From NCBI RefSeq assembly GCF_030272615.1, contig NC_081408.1, positions 311,011,118-311,075,117 on the forward strand: a stretch of DNA of 64,000 nucleotides, in the 5' to 3' direction. Below the pieces are notes generated by a model. The model was not told the origin of the DNA. It saw only the letters and a list, made by a program, of their open reading frames with translations, and searched no databases. This document shows positions 1 through 9,902 of the stretch, in pieces. The position numbers and the translations under genes were made by a program. How positions within the stretch are numbered: position 1 is the first letter of the stretch; the number at the start of each line of letters is the position of its first letter. The stretch is from Cryptomeria japonica. Its lineage: Eukaryota > Streptophyta > Pinopsida > Cupressales > Cupressaceae.

Positions 1-505
1 AAACTTTCTATTAAATCCTAGACTCTGGAGTGATAGGATCTCATATGGACGTTCCTGGTGCTGGATATCCCTCGAACTTGATGTAATACTAATTCGGAAT
101 CACCGAAAACTTTAAGCTTCTTGATGCCCATTTTTCTACCATGTTCAGGCCTTGAATTAGCCCTTCATACTCTACTTCATTATTCGAACATGCGAACTAT
201 AATCGGAAAGACCTTCAGATCAGATCACCCATCAGAGGGGTGAGACAAACTTTGGCCCTAGAGCCCATTTTGCATTTGGCATCGTCAAAGTGTAGGGTCT
301 ATAGTGTCGAATACAGCTGATCTTTGGAGAAAGGATCTTTGGTGAGTTTTGGGATTGGCTGATCCTCTTCAAAAATGCAATAAGTTCCTAGGTCGGTGGC
401 ATGGTAATTAGAGAAGGGATCAGAGTTTATGAACTCATTTAGGAAGGCTTCTTGTTTGGGTAGGATTTCCCTAGTCACTTCTTCATCTTCTAACAGTTCT
501 ACCAC
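1..505 (-). pseudogene. Linker plus RNase H-like domain, RT absent
   Basis: The minus strand from 505 to 299 reads an acidic 68-residue linker. Past a stop, the sequence from about 295 to 100 gives an RNase H of the Tat type, recognised by FDDAKCKMGSRAKV and then CSNNEVEYEGLIQGLN, matching the family pattern of a first Asp and an N-N-x-x-E-Y-E helix. This nuclease degrades the RNA strand during reverse transcription. It follows the protease with no reverse transcriptase between them, so an internal deletion or an RT-less element is implied. At least three stops interrupt the domain. Confidence 0.65.
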
Positions 506-685
506 CTTTCATTCATCATGGGTTATAGAGGTGTGAGTAGGCTCAAAATTAATCAAGGCTTGGTCAGCTATATGCTCGGCATGAAGAGGTTCTAAAAGAA
601 TCTTCATCTTAGCATCGTGTCGGGTATGGAGAATCAGGTGGGACCAATATAGGGACATATACCCTCCTATTTTAGCGGTGAAGTC

Positions 686-1129
686 TTAGGACAAACAGAG
701 TCCAAAGATGGGAGGGATGTCGATGACCACTACTTCTTGGGATACTATTATACTTGGACATGCAAATAAGGTCAAAGGGAGGCTTTTGATGAGACCTATC
801 ATCTGGACTTTGTTCCCATTGAGCTGCATTACCCCTTTACTTAAAGGGTCATACTTAATGTTTAATACTTCAGCAACCTGCTTAGGCATGACTGTGGTGC
901 TAGCACTAGAGTCTATCATGGAGTTATGTAAAAGTTTGTTTCCAACTATCAGGGTGAGGTAAAAAGGATTTGTCTTAGGTTTACCTTTTCCATGTGCAGT
1001 GGAGGGTGAGCCTTCATTTGTCAAAGTAGCAGGGGAGCATGCCTTGTTAACTACTGAGTGGCGATCCATTCCATTCGTCTGAGAGGGTGGCAAAGCTACC
1101 GTGACTGTATCCTTTTGATCATGGAACAA
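686..1129 (-). pseudogene. Aspartic protease (retropepsin) remnant
   Basis: This 147-residue frame contains the retropepsin active-site region as MIDSSASTTVMP, where the expected Asp-Ser/Thr-Gly triad has Ser in place of Gly. A hydrophobic strand ending VVVIDIPPIFGL follows, like the flap and C-terminal part of plant gypsy proteases. It would cleave the Gag-Pol polyprotein. It lies directly downstream of gag in the expected order. The Gly loss and downstream stops argue against activity. Confidence 0.7.
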
Positions 1130-1207
1130 TGCCTCCCTTAGCTAGCTTTTCTACTTTGGTATACTCAGGAGGTCCCAGAGAGAGACATGGGCTAGGGCTT
1201 TCTTCAA

Positions 1208-2740
1208 CTAATCTACTACATCCAATGCTGGGGGCGTGGAAACTCTAGGCTCTTTCAGTTTGTAAGGGATGAATTCCTTCCTAGGATAGGCGGAAACAAT
1301 GACTGGTGGTTCTGGAGGTTTGTTTACATGTATTGACCTTATATTACTAGCATCCTCCTTGGTCAAACACTTTTTAGAGTGGAGGTTGTAGTCTGAATGC
1401 ACCATAGGGGTCCATTTTTTGGAAGTTATTTCCTCAATAGTTAGTACTGTATCGTCATCCTCCATCCATGAGAAAAGTGCATGATCAGGGGCAGTTTCCG
1501 CTTCTTGTTGTAATGACATTCCTTGCATTTGAGCAACAAAAGCTGCATTATCCATGCTCGGGGATGTACATGCAGATTCATCTAGTATTATACCTAAGTT
1601 CCTTTGTTCCATGACCTTTTGTTGCAGATTACCTCTTGGACAATTCTTTGGGGTGTGAGCATTGTTGCATGGAAAACACCAAGAATTGGCATCGTCCACC
1701 AAATTATTCTGACCCACAGTCAATTCTCTACCGCCGTTCAGGTGGATGGCCTGTAATGGATTAGGGACGGGGACTATTTGGTCATTCGGTGGGGTATTTT
1801 TCTCAGCCCGATAATTAGGATGTTGATAGGGGGGTCTGTTTCCTTGGAAATTTTGCTAAAAAGTAGGTTTGGTAGGAGAGACCTGAGCCCTTTTTAGGTT
1901 GATGATTTCATTAGAGAAAGATCTTAAGAGCTTTTTCATATCATTGACCTCAGTAGCCAAAGAGGCAGAATGGATGGTATTTTGAGGAGTGGGGAATGAA
2001 TACATAGACTGTGGAGCAGAAGTGCTCAGGGCAGCTTCCTCCATTACTTGGATAGACATTTTGGGGAATACTAGCATTGTAGGGTGAGGTGTGATCTTTC
2101 CAACATCGATAAGGTTATTTTCAGCTTGAACCACTAAGTCAAAAGCTTGTGGAAGAGTGTTACCCCCTAAGGATTGGATCATTACTGAGATATTAGAATT
2201 GAAAGATTTATGATAAAATACGAAGGCCATATCTGCCGGGGGGTGGGCGGACAACAGTATCCTTTGCCAGGTTCACTGGAATCTCAGGTTGAAATCAGTT
2301 AAGGCCTCCATGGGAGCTCTTTTGATCGTAATGAGTTGGTACATGAGGGATGATCTGTCAGCTTTGTCTGAAAATCTCTAAAAGAAGCAATCTCCCAGCT
2401 GATCCCAGTCCCCTATGGTACTAGGGCCTAGAGATCTAAACCAGTCTAGAGCTTTTCCTTTAAAAGAAGCTACGAGCAACCCCAAAGCCACATTTTGCTT
2501 GGTGATGTCGTGTATGGTACAAATAGTAGCTACATCCTGCAAATGTTCTCCAAGGGTTTTGTGACATTCTCCCATGAATTTGGGAATAGCTTTCAGCGTA
2601 GCTATCGGAATGGCTTCCCAAACTATAGGTGGAACTGGAGGGATGAGAGGGCTACGATTATCTCAGGTCACAAAATTTTGGGGGGGAATTTGGGCCATTG
2701 CAGGGTATATGATGGTGGGGGAACCCTGTGGAAGTGAAAC
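1208..2740 (-). pseudogene. gag of the Ty3/gypsy fragment (broken)
   Basis: Three consecutive minus-strand reading blocks (2575-2378, 2254-1856 and 1723-1208) give a plant gypsy-type Gag, the capsid and nucleocapsid precursor. The first has the retrotransposon-gag signature GKALDWFRSLGPSTIGDW. The last holds a zinc knuckle, CFPCNNAHTPKNC, near residue 16; its second spacing is three residues rather than the usual four. Readable sequence extends upstream of 2575 to about 2740 but contains a stop. Stops separate the blocks, so no full Gag can be made. The family assignment rests on the tryptophan-rich motif and the knuckle and is secure at superfamily level only. Confidence 0.75.
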
Positions 2741-2830
2741 AGAGGTGGAATGGATGGTCACCAATGGAGAGAAAAGAAGATGGGGATTTAGGGCCGTTTG
2801 ACTCTTGGTGATGGGCCTATGACTCATGAA

Positions 2831-4068
2831 CTAGCTAGGATGTATTTTTTTTTGTTTTTAAAGGTAATGGTCCCACCAGGCATGCTAGAAAAAGAACTGT
2901 TGACTCTAAATTTTTCTTTGGGGATAAACAACCTTATGGGAAATTCAGTATTGGGGGACCAACTCATGCAAAGAAACATTGAATGACCTCTGGAGTTGAG
3001 AAGTTGGCTCTTCCTTGAGTTTTGAGGAAAGGGAGAGGAAACAAATACTTTTTAAGAAAATGAGATGCTAAATACTTAGGTGATGCACCATATCATTAAT
3101 AGGAAATGAACCAATAGAAATCAAAGAATATTTTCAACTTCTGTAAGCATCTGAGCCAAAGACATAATCAAAACTACAACCAAATTTGCCTGAAAACATA
3201 AGGGACACATTCATCATGTATTCACTAGATAACAAGTATAGAAAAACATAGTCTAATTAGTGAAGTCTTAGACAAAATATTCCCAAAGTTTGTTGGAATG
3301 TTCAACAACAATAGCACAAAAAAAAATATAAACAATAAGCCAAGAAAGACATCATAAAGGCCACAGACACAATCTCAATAATCTTCTTATAGCAAATCCC
3401 AAATAGTTTTTTAAGGCTGAAAATGAAAGAAAACTCTTACTTAGCAAATTAGACTGTTCTTCTTCTTCTTTAAAAAATCCTCCCCTTTGTGATAGAGAAA
3501 TCCCCCCTTAAATATGCCACTGCTTCTAAAAATAGCTCTCTTGAAAATCCAAAACTGGCACAACCTCCTTGGAACAGAAAAACATGGTGTGTCACAATAG
3601 AGGCCGCACCCAGCAAAACAAACCCTGCAACTCAAACTTTTCCTTTAATAGTCTGGAGGTTACTTGGAATTGAATTGATTCTGTTAGAAGAGAAAGGACT
3701 GTGGAAAAGGGGACCACTGCGAGGAAACTACTTGCAAACCATGCAAATGAGTGGGCCCATCCAAAAGAACAGTAAATGAGCATTGTCATTTGTCACCCCC
3801 ACGTTGCTTCAAAAATGGGACACCAAAGAAGAACCAAGGGAGCAATGCCGAGCCACCAAGTGTCATGGACGCTCATCCCTACTGGCTAAAGAAAAAAAAC
3901 AACCGGGCCTGCCAAGAACCTACATCGAGGAAAATAAAGGTGAACAATATGATTACTTTGTTTGACTGAGTTTGAGTTTGGGAACTTTGTATCAGTTTTT
4001 CAATGTAATGATTCACCCGCCCCTTCTCAGTATTCTACCAGATACATATTCTTTCATCATACCATCAG
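2831..4068. other. Non-coding interval, no gene recognised
   Basis: Short open frames here have no recognisable domain and overlap one another in several frames. At about 4008-4035 a sequence resembling the C-rich 3' tail of the local LTRs (gattcacccgccccttctcag) is present, possibly the remnant of an older LTR. No TG/CA-bounded repeat could be closed. Confidence 0.5.
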
Positions 4069-4662
4069 TATATAGGTCAATTGGATTAGATCATTTTGAT
4101 ATAGTGTTGTGATATGATATAATGTGTATATATATTAGGAAGGAGATGCAAAATATATTAGAGAGATTATGTATGTGAGGAGATTTATGTAAGGGTTATT
4201 CCAGTAAAGGGTTTAGGGTTTCAGACCGAAACAGACAGAGCTTAACTAGAACTATATTCTGGCATACAAGATGTTATCTTAGCAGTTCACTCACTTCTCT
4301 GGATTGTAGTCTGGATTTATATGTAGTCAGTGAGGCTCCTTTTGTGATTGAGTAGTGTTCTCTAGGCTATAAGCCTTCCTGCAAGTGCAGGCCCCTATAT
4401 TTTTTAATATCTCTTCATATGGCTAGTGGATTGATATTGTGGGTCATAAATCCCACCATGGTTTTTCCCCTTTGAGGTTTTCCACATATAATTTTGTGTG
4501 TTATGGTTCTCATTTTTATGATTGGCTTATTGGTTGCTTTACTTCTTTCAATTTTGTATGTATCGATATACTGATTGGTGTATGTATGTTTTAATGAGGC
4601 TAAAATCTATAATTTTGATATAACATTGATTCACCCACCCTTCTTAGTGTTATTGGATTCCA
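4069..4662 (+). repeat. 5' LTR of element A (5'-truncated)
   Basis: Homology to the 3' LTR of A starts at tatataggtca (about 4069) and ends at ggattcca (4662), six bases before the primer-binding site. About 350 bases of the expected 5' part are missing. Conversely it keeps about 190 bases (around 4156-4330) that the 3' LTR has lost. It contains the hairpin CCTGCA-AG-TGCAGG (4378-4391) and the conserved CCACCATGGTTTTTCCC block. Confidence 0.85.
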
Positions 4663-4667
4663 AAAAT

Positions 4668-4679
4668 TGGTATTAGAGC
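4668..4679 (+). other. Primer-binding site of element A
   Basis: TGGTATTAGAGC lies five bases after the LTR end. It matches the plant copia primer-binding site complementary to the initiator methionine tRNA, with one change (C to T). Confidence 0.9.
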
Positions 4680-4733
4680 CTTGTGCCTCGGAGAAAGTTA
4701 AACAACTTGAGAAGGATCTTGAATCTGGAATCC

Positions 4734-5780
4734 ATGGACATGGGTTTGGAAAAGCAACTTGAGATGGCACTTGAAGATTATAATGTTGAAAGATTGAAGA
4801 ACTTAAAGCTACAAGATTAATTGAATTCTGCTAAGGAATTCATTGTTGTTCTACATGAGAGACTATCATCTGTTCAAGCTAGGAGGAAGGAACTTTTGCA
4901 AAATTAGGATGATGAAGAGAAAGATGCACTTAAGGAATAGTGTCATAAATTAAGTTAGGTGAACATGGTTATGAGAAATGAAATGCAAGCTATAACTATG
5001 AGAATGTCTAAGGAGATTGAGGACCGGAAGAAAAAGGAAGAAAATCTTGGTGTATCCCTAAAGAACAAATTTGAAGAATGTGGTAGGTTGGATCATGAGA
5101 ATGATATGTTAATTGATTTACTACAATTCTAGAGTAATGAACAAGAGCTTGAGAGACAAATGATAATTCTATGAGATGATCTAACTACTACAAGTGAGTA
5201 TAAAGAGAAATTCAAAATTAGTTCAACACACTTAGATTATTGAAGAGAAAAAGGCAGAATGGAGATTCTAGTGGACTTGGATTTGAGCAAGGAGAGAGTT
5301 ATGGTACTGCTAATGAAGATCAAAACCATAAGGCACCGGTAAGGCAATTTAAGGCTTATAATTTTAATGGTAGATGTTTTGTTTGCAATAAATTTGGTCA
5401 CATGGCTAGGCAATGTAGAAACAGAGAAAATCAGAACCCTGATTCTACTCCTGGTCAATGTTCTAAATGTAATAAGTATGGTCATAAGATAGAAGATTGC
5501 AAAATGAATGTTAAATTCTCAACATGTGGAAAATTTGTACATATGGCTAATCAATGCAGGTCAACCAATTTCACTGGTTTAGCAAAGCAATTTAAAGGAA
5601 TAATGTTACATGTTATGCATGTAATGAGGTTGGACATATTGCTAAATTATGTAGAAGAAGAAATCCATCGTTTGGTAATGGAGGAACAAATGAGAAATGG
5701 AAAGAAAAGGTTAATGAAATCTAGAAAGATCATACCCAGAGATGGGTTAGGAAGACTGAAGAACAATCAATAGATGAGAA
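4734..5780 (+). pseudogene. ORF1 of A: coiled-coil Gag-like with CCHC knuckles
   Basis: From the first ATG after the primer-binding site a Lys/Glu-rich, heptad-like coiled coil is readable through several stops and at least one frameshift (near 4920). A CCHC array follows. Knuckle 1, CFVCNKFGHMARQC, is at about 5375-5415. Knuckle 2, CSKCNKYGHKIEDC, is at about 5457-5500. Knuckle 3 (5516-5558) has lost its first Cys. Knuckle 4 (5605-5652) is intact but in another frame. The layout matches ORF1 of C, D and E. CCHC knuckles bind nucleic acid, so a nucleocapsid-like role is inferred. No standard copia capsid domain is recognisable. It is not translatable as one protein now. Confidence 0.75.
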
Positions 5781-6217
5781 TGCACCAGTTACTTATCTGG
5801 CAGAGGAGGTTTCTCCTATACTGATAGGTAGCTCATCCGGTAACTGAGGCAAGTGCCTTAGGGGTAGGCAAAATTCATGAAGATGGTGCATATGCCTCGA
5901 GAAGAGGTTCTGGAAGATGTTCTAGACATTGGAGATTCTTATCCGGCATGGAGATGTTTTGTTCGATATCCGGTATCTTTCACCGACAATCATTAATGTC
6001 AATGAAAGATTAGGGTTTTTCTTGGAGGTTAAAAGATTGAATTCACTTCATTCTTGATCACCTTGCATTCAAAGTGATTCAGTGTGATTAAGAGCAATTC
6101 AAAGTGATCAAAGGCTATTCAGTGCGATCAAATATCTTCTTGAGCAATTTCACTGGCGACTGGAAGAATTTGTTAAGGGTTTCACGAAAAGCGATTCACA
6201 TGTACTTTTCTTTAATC
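5781..6217 (+). other. ORF1-ORF2 spacer of element A
   Basis: About 440 non-coding bases separate ORF1 from the ORF2 start. Short direct repeats of a ttcaaagtgatt-like unit occur at 6065-6125. A weak TATA-like ggttaaaagattg is at about 6027. C, D and E have comparable spacers. Confidence 0.5.
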
Positions 6218-6664
6218 ATGGAAGAGGGATCATCATCTATCCCTATATTTGTTTCAAATTCAACTATTGTACAGGTCAAGGACTATCCTAGGCCAATTTT
6301 CAAGCGGTATCCACATGCGCTACCCTGGAAGATTTAGTTGGAGCATTTTCCCGTGTTCCGGAGGGAGCTGTTTATGTCTAAGATGTTAGGGCATACATAC
6401 ATGGTCACATTGATGATTTGGGGACATCTAATAAAAAGAGCGTGTACATGAGTGAGCTTATGGGAGATTTTGCAAAGATCAAACTAGCATACAAGCACAT
6501 TCAAGACTTAGGGTTTATCGGCATTGTGGACATTCCAAAATTTGAAGATGAAATCATAAGGTATGTTTTGAGAAGAGTACATGGGGAGTTTAAATGGTTG
6601 GATAGTGTTGGCATATGGACACTCCAATGAGACATTATGTGTGATTGAAGGTTTTGTCATTGAT

Positions 6665-6845
6665 GGCAACCTTGCAATCCTATGGCACTGGCAAGACATT
6701 ATATAGGCAAAGCATTACTCAGGCAACCTTACAATCCTATGGCACCGGCAAAGCATTACTCAGGAAACCTTGCAATCCTATGGCACCGGCAAAGGATTAC
6801 TTAGGCAACCTTGCAATCCTATGGCACTGGCAAGACATTATACCG
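6665..6845 (+). repeat. 41-bp tandem repeat, about 4 copies, in solo LTR H
   Basis: The unit begins ggcaaccttgcaatcctatgg, with starts at 6665, 6722, 6763 and 6804. The last two periods are 41 bases and the first is 57. Element C's LTRs carry this unit once. Confidence 0.9.
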
Positions 6846-7053
6846 ACAATTCTTTACTCAAACAAAACAGTGCACTGGCATCAACAAAATCAATCTACAC
6901 CAGCACCGGCACAGAAGATGTACACTGACATAGAAGATGTACACCAGCACAAAAGGAAATATGTATACCGACATAGAGGCTGACAAGATTTTTGATATGT
7001 AATATTTTGTTTATCAATGTAAGCCAACTTGGAAAATTGTAAAATGACTCTTG

Positions 7054-7062
7054 TATATAAAA
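7054..7062 (+). promoter_or_regulatory. TATA box of solo LTR H
   Basis: TATATAAAA lies mid-LTR, at the position of TATATAAG in the C LTRs and TATATAT in the F LTRs. The conserved location supports it as the LTR promoter. Activity is inferred. Confidence 0.6.
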
Positions 7063-7298
7063 GAGATCATTGTAGGCATTTGTAGGATATGGATAGAATG
7101 TAATAAATAAATTATAAGGTAGACCTAATGTGCGAATTGTAGGTCAAGGGTATATGTAAAGAACAGAGCAAGAACCAGTACTGAATCTAGCATTGAAGAT
7201 GCTATTGTAAAGCAGTACAAAATATTGGATTTGTGTAAATCCTCATTGTAAGTCAGTGTGACTTCTTATTGAGCAGTGAGCTCTAGGCAGTTGGCCTT

Positions 7299-7312
7299 CT
7301 TGCATGTGCAGG
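7299..7312 (+). other. LTR hairpin of H
   Basis: CTTGCA-TG-TGCAGG forms a 6-bp stem with one G-U pair. It is the H version of the hairpin found in the LTRs of A, C, E and F. Confidence 0.6.
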
Positions 7313-8549
7313 CCCCTATTGTAAGTAATATTCTCTTATTGGCCAGTAAGTGAATATTGTGGGTCACAAATCCCACCGAGGTTTTTCCCACACCGGGTTT
7401 CCTCGTTAAACATCTTGTGTTATGGTGTTCTTTTCATGTGGATGCTTTTGATTTTGTTATTTGCATTAATTCTTGCATACCGGTATACTGTTACTTTATA
7501 TTCTGCATATTTAGTTTTAAGAAAATTTCATTACTGGTCAGATACTAATTCACCCCCCCCTCTCAGTATCTATGGGAACCCTAACAGATAGACCTTACAA
7601 GATAACCAAGGAAGCCATGAGGACAATCACTAGTTTACCACAGGTTGGGCAAAGTCTAGATAAGAAGGTCTCTAATGATTATGTCAATAAAATCACTGGT
7701 GCAACATCAGACAAGAGATCTATGAGAATCGGCACTATTACCGACATAGGCATCAGATTTGGTAGCATGATCATCAACTATAAGGTAACTCAGTCAAACC
7801 AATAGAATTCTATTCCTAGCTCTTGCATTTTTGCAGCTTATAAGATGATGAGAGAAAATGAGAAATTAGATCTGTGGTTGGATGTTGGATGAACTATTAA
7901 TAAACCTAGGAAATATTTAAGGTGAAAAGAAAGGGACCTTCTGGTATGGCAACTTAATTGTCTTCTTAATGTTATTTTTCATGAATGACACTCCCAGTTT
8001 TGGGAAGAGATAATGGGCATTTGATATCCCGATAGGGAGACAATTGAAATAGTCAATTCCTACATTGGGCAGTCAAAGGGATGACAAAGTATGGGGATAT
8101 TTTAAGGGATTCCAAAAGTCTATGAAATCTAGGGAAAGGGTTCCTAAACATATTGTTGATAAATACTCAACTCACATATGCTTCATGGTGAAGAAAGATG
8201 AAACACTCATGGAAGCGGTCAAGCCTCAAAAGATTTGGATTGAGGAAATGGGATATGAAGTTGATGCACAGATCCTTGATGCTTATGAAAAGATGTTGAT
8301 TGATGCACCTATTGATGAAGTTGAGAAGCCCTATGGTACTACAAAACAACAGATACAAGAGGTTGAAACAGAGTTCAACCAGAAGAAGAGAGAGAAGTAG
8401 GAAGGTAAGGCAAGCAATTTTGTTGAGAAGGTTTCATAAGACATCAAAGCATTAATTGATGATGTCTCAAAGAAAGGCATGAAGAGGAAAGAACCAGAAG
8501 TGTTCATTGAGTCTATCACACCTAAGTCTAAATGTGAGGATGATATTGA

Positions 8550-9645
8550 TGGACTTCTAAAGCACTAAGAGGGGGGTGAATCATTGACACCAAAAGCAAT
8601 ACTACTTTAAACACTAACTAGTAGATATACTTAAAAATTTTGTTAAACAATATGCATGCAATGTAAAATGATATAAAAACATCCACAATAAGTAAAACAT
8701 CCACCATAACACAAGTGTTTATACGTGGAAAACCCAAATGGGAAAAACTATGGTGAGATGGGACTCACAAGTTAACTATCTGCAGTAATAGATCACAGAG
8801 CGGTTAAGGTCTACAAAAAGTTGCTCTGCTAGGAGCAAATCATGTTCAAGATCCCAAAGCTTAGTTAAAAGCTATACCCTGTAAAAGGTAGTACCCAATT
8901 AGGAGTAACCTGGGTACATGATTTCTGAATCCAAACTAATGGATCACCTGGTTAGAGGATTTGTACAATGAAGCTTGTTAGAGCTTACCCGGTTAGGGGA
9001 TTTGACTATTGCAATGATTAGAAAACAACAGGTGGTGTGATCTAGTAGTAGCACAACTTGCTTGTATAGATCCTCTTCTATGCACTCAACACTTCATTAC
9101 CAACATACTCTACAACTTAACACTTCTCCCTTCACATGAAATCATCTCATAACCTATCTCCTTTTCTCATACAAAATAATTCATTGTGATGTCAATATAT
9201 AGACATTTAGATTTCATGTCGGCCTCTAGAATCATATCATAATTTCCTAGGTGTAGTGTATCTGGCCAAACAATCATAACTCATCACAAAAATACCGCCA
9301 AAAATTATTGGTGAAGATAACTCATCATGACTAGTGATAACTCATCACATAATCAATGAATACTAGTTGGAGTTAAACATATAAACCATTTATCCTTTGA
9401 TGCTCCTTTGATAATCTCTACTAGATCTTCAGGTTGTCAGTGAGTTATGTATATCCACTAGTTGTCTCCATGTATATACTGGTTGTCACCATGTACCAAT
9501 TAGACATAAACCTCTACTATAATGTTTCCAATATAAACAACTTTGAAGTCACATCGGTAGACAATATGAACATATGGGTGTGTATGTGTTTCATCAATGA
9601 CAACATATGATGAAGTTATTCATTACTATCATCATCAAGCCGACA
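8550..9645 (-). repeat. 3' LTR of element D
   Basis: This 1096-base repeat is bounded on the plus strand by TGGACTTC at 8550 and CCGACA at 9645. It is homologous to 14871-15745 plus 27852-28091. It carries the hairpin TTGCTC-TGCTAG-GAGCAA (8821-8838), the AAATCCYCTAAC repeat units shared with element I, the GGTTTTCC block and the C-rich tail. Confidence 0.92.
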
Positions 9646-9902
9646 ATCTCCCCCTTTGGCATTGATGGCAAGACTTGGAAAATTTTATAGCAATACTGCT
9701 AAATATGCTTACTAAAAAATATTTATATACATATAGATATACTCCCCCTTACGACATACGAAATACAAAATTTTCACAACACACATACATATTTCTACTC
9801 CCCCTTTGACAATAATGCCAAATTGAAAAGTAAAATACATATATATATATATAAAAGTTTGTATCAAAATTTTTTACATATACAAAAACTTGAAAAATTG
9901 AA
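9646..9902 (-). other. 3' spacer and polypurine ladder of element D
   Basis: On the minus strand the spacer after ORF2 contains GGGGGAG tracts at about 9797-9808 and 9741-9752. The final tract AAAGGGGGAGAT (9646-9657) abuts the LTR and would prime plus-strand DNA. An AT dinucleotide run lies at 9838-9853. Confidence 0.75.

Larger units (their letters stand above)
1..2830 (-). mobile_element. Degenerate Ty3/gypsy element (partial, no RT seen)
   Basis: Read on the minus strand, the order is gag, zinc knuckle, protease and RNase H, which identifies a Ty3/gypsy retrotransposon cut by the left edge of the window. Only about 180 bases separate the end of the protease reading frame from the frame that leads into RNase H, too little for a reverse transcriptase. 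I could not define an LTR or primer-binding site on the right side. The right limit (about 2830) is where readable gag ends. The element is old: each domain is broken by stops. Confidence 0.8.
6606..7586 (+). repeat. Solo LTR H (C-family) inside ORF2 of A
   Basis: A 981-base repeat starts TGTTGGCATATGG and ends CCCTAACA. It is flanked by perfect 5-bp duplications GATAG (6601-6605 and 7587-7591). It is homologous along its length to the LTRs of element C, with an extra tandem amplification near its 5' end. No internal sequence remains, so it is a solo LTR left by recombination between two LTRs. Removing it restores ORF2 continuity with C. Confidence 0.93.
6218..8549 (+). pseudogene. ORF2 of A, N-terminal part, interrupted by solo LTR H
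   Basis: ORF2 starts MEEGSSS. Blocks readable across frameshifts match ORF2 of C: VYVEDVRAYIHGHIDDLG, then RYVLRRVHGEFKWLDSV up to 6605. After the LTR insertion, YKITKEAMRTITSLP and ITGATSDKRSMRI follow from about 7590. The most conserved part of the family is at 7930-8325: ICFMVKKDETLMEA and IWIEEMGYEVDAQILDAYE. The frame ends at 8549, where element D is inserted; the rest is at 28092-29898. The function is unknown. ITKEA..VT.LP resembles uncharacterised plant retroelement ORFs, but I cannot confirm a family. Confidence 0.75.

Noticed and set aside
3441-3965. Several overlapping short frames on both strands
   Set aside because: They are mutually overlapping with no domain. I see no promoter or repeat that would support a gene.
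4140-4340. A separate insertion in the 5' LTR of A
   Set aside because: The extra ~190 bases contain the usual LTR middle part with gagcttaac and the related AAAGGGTTT text seen in other LTRs, so a deletion in the 3' LTR explains it better.
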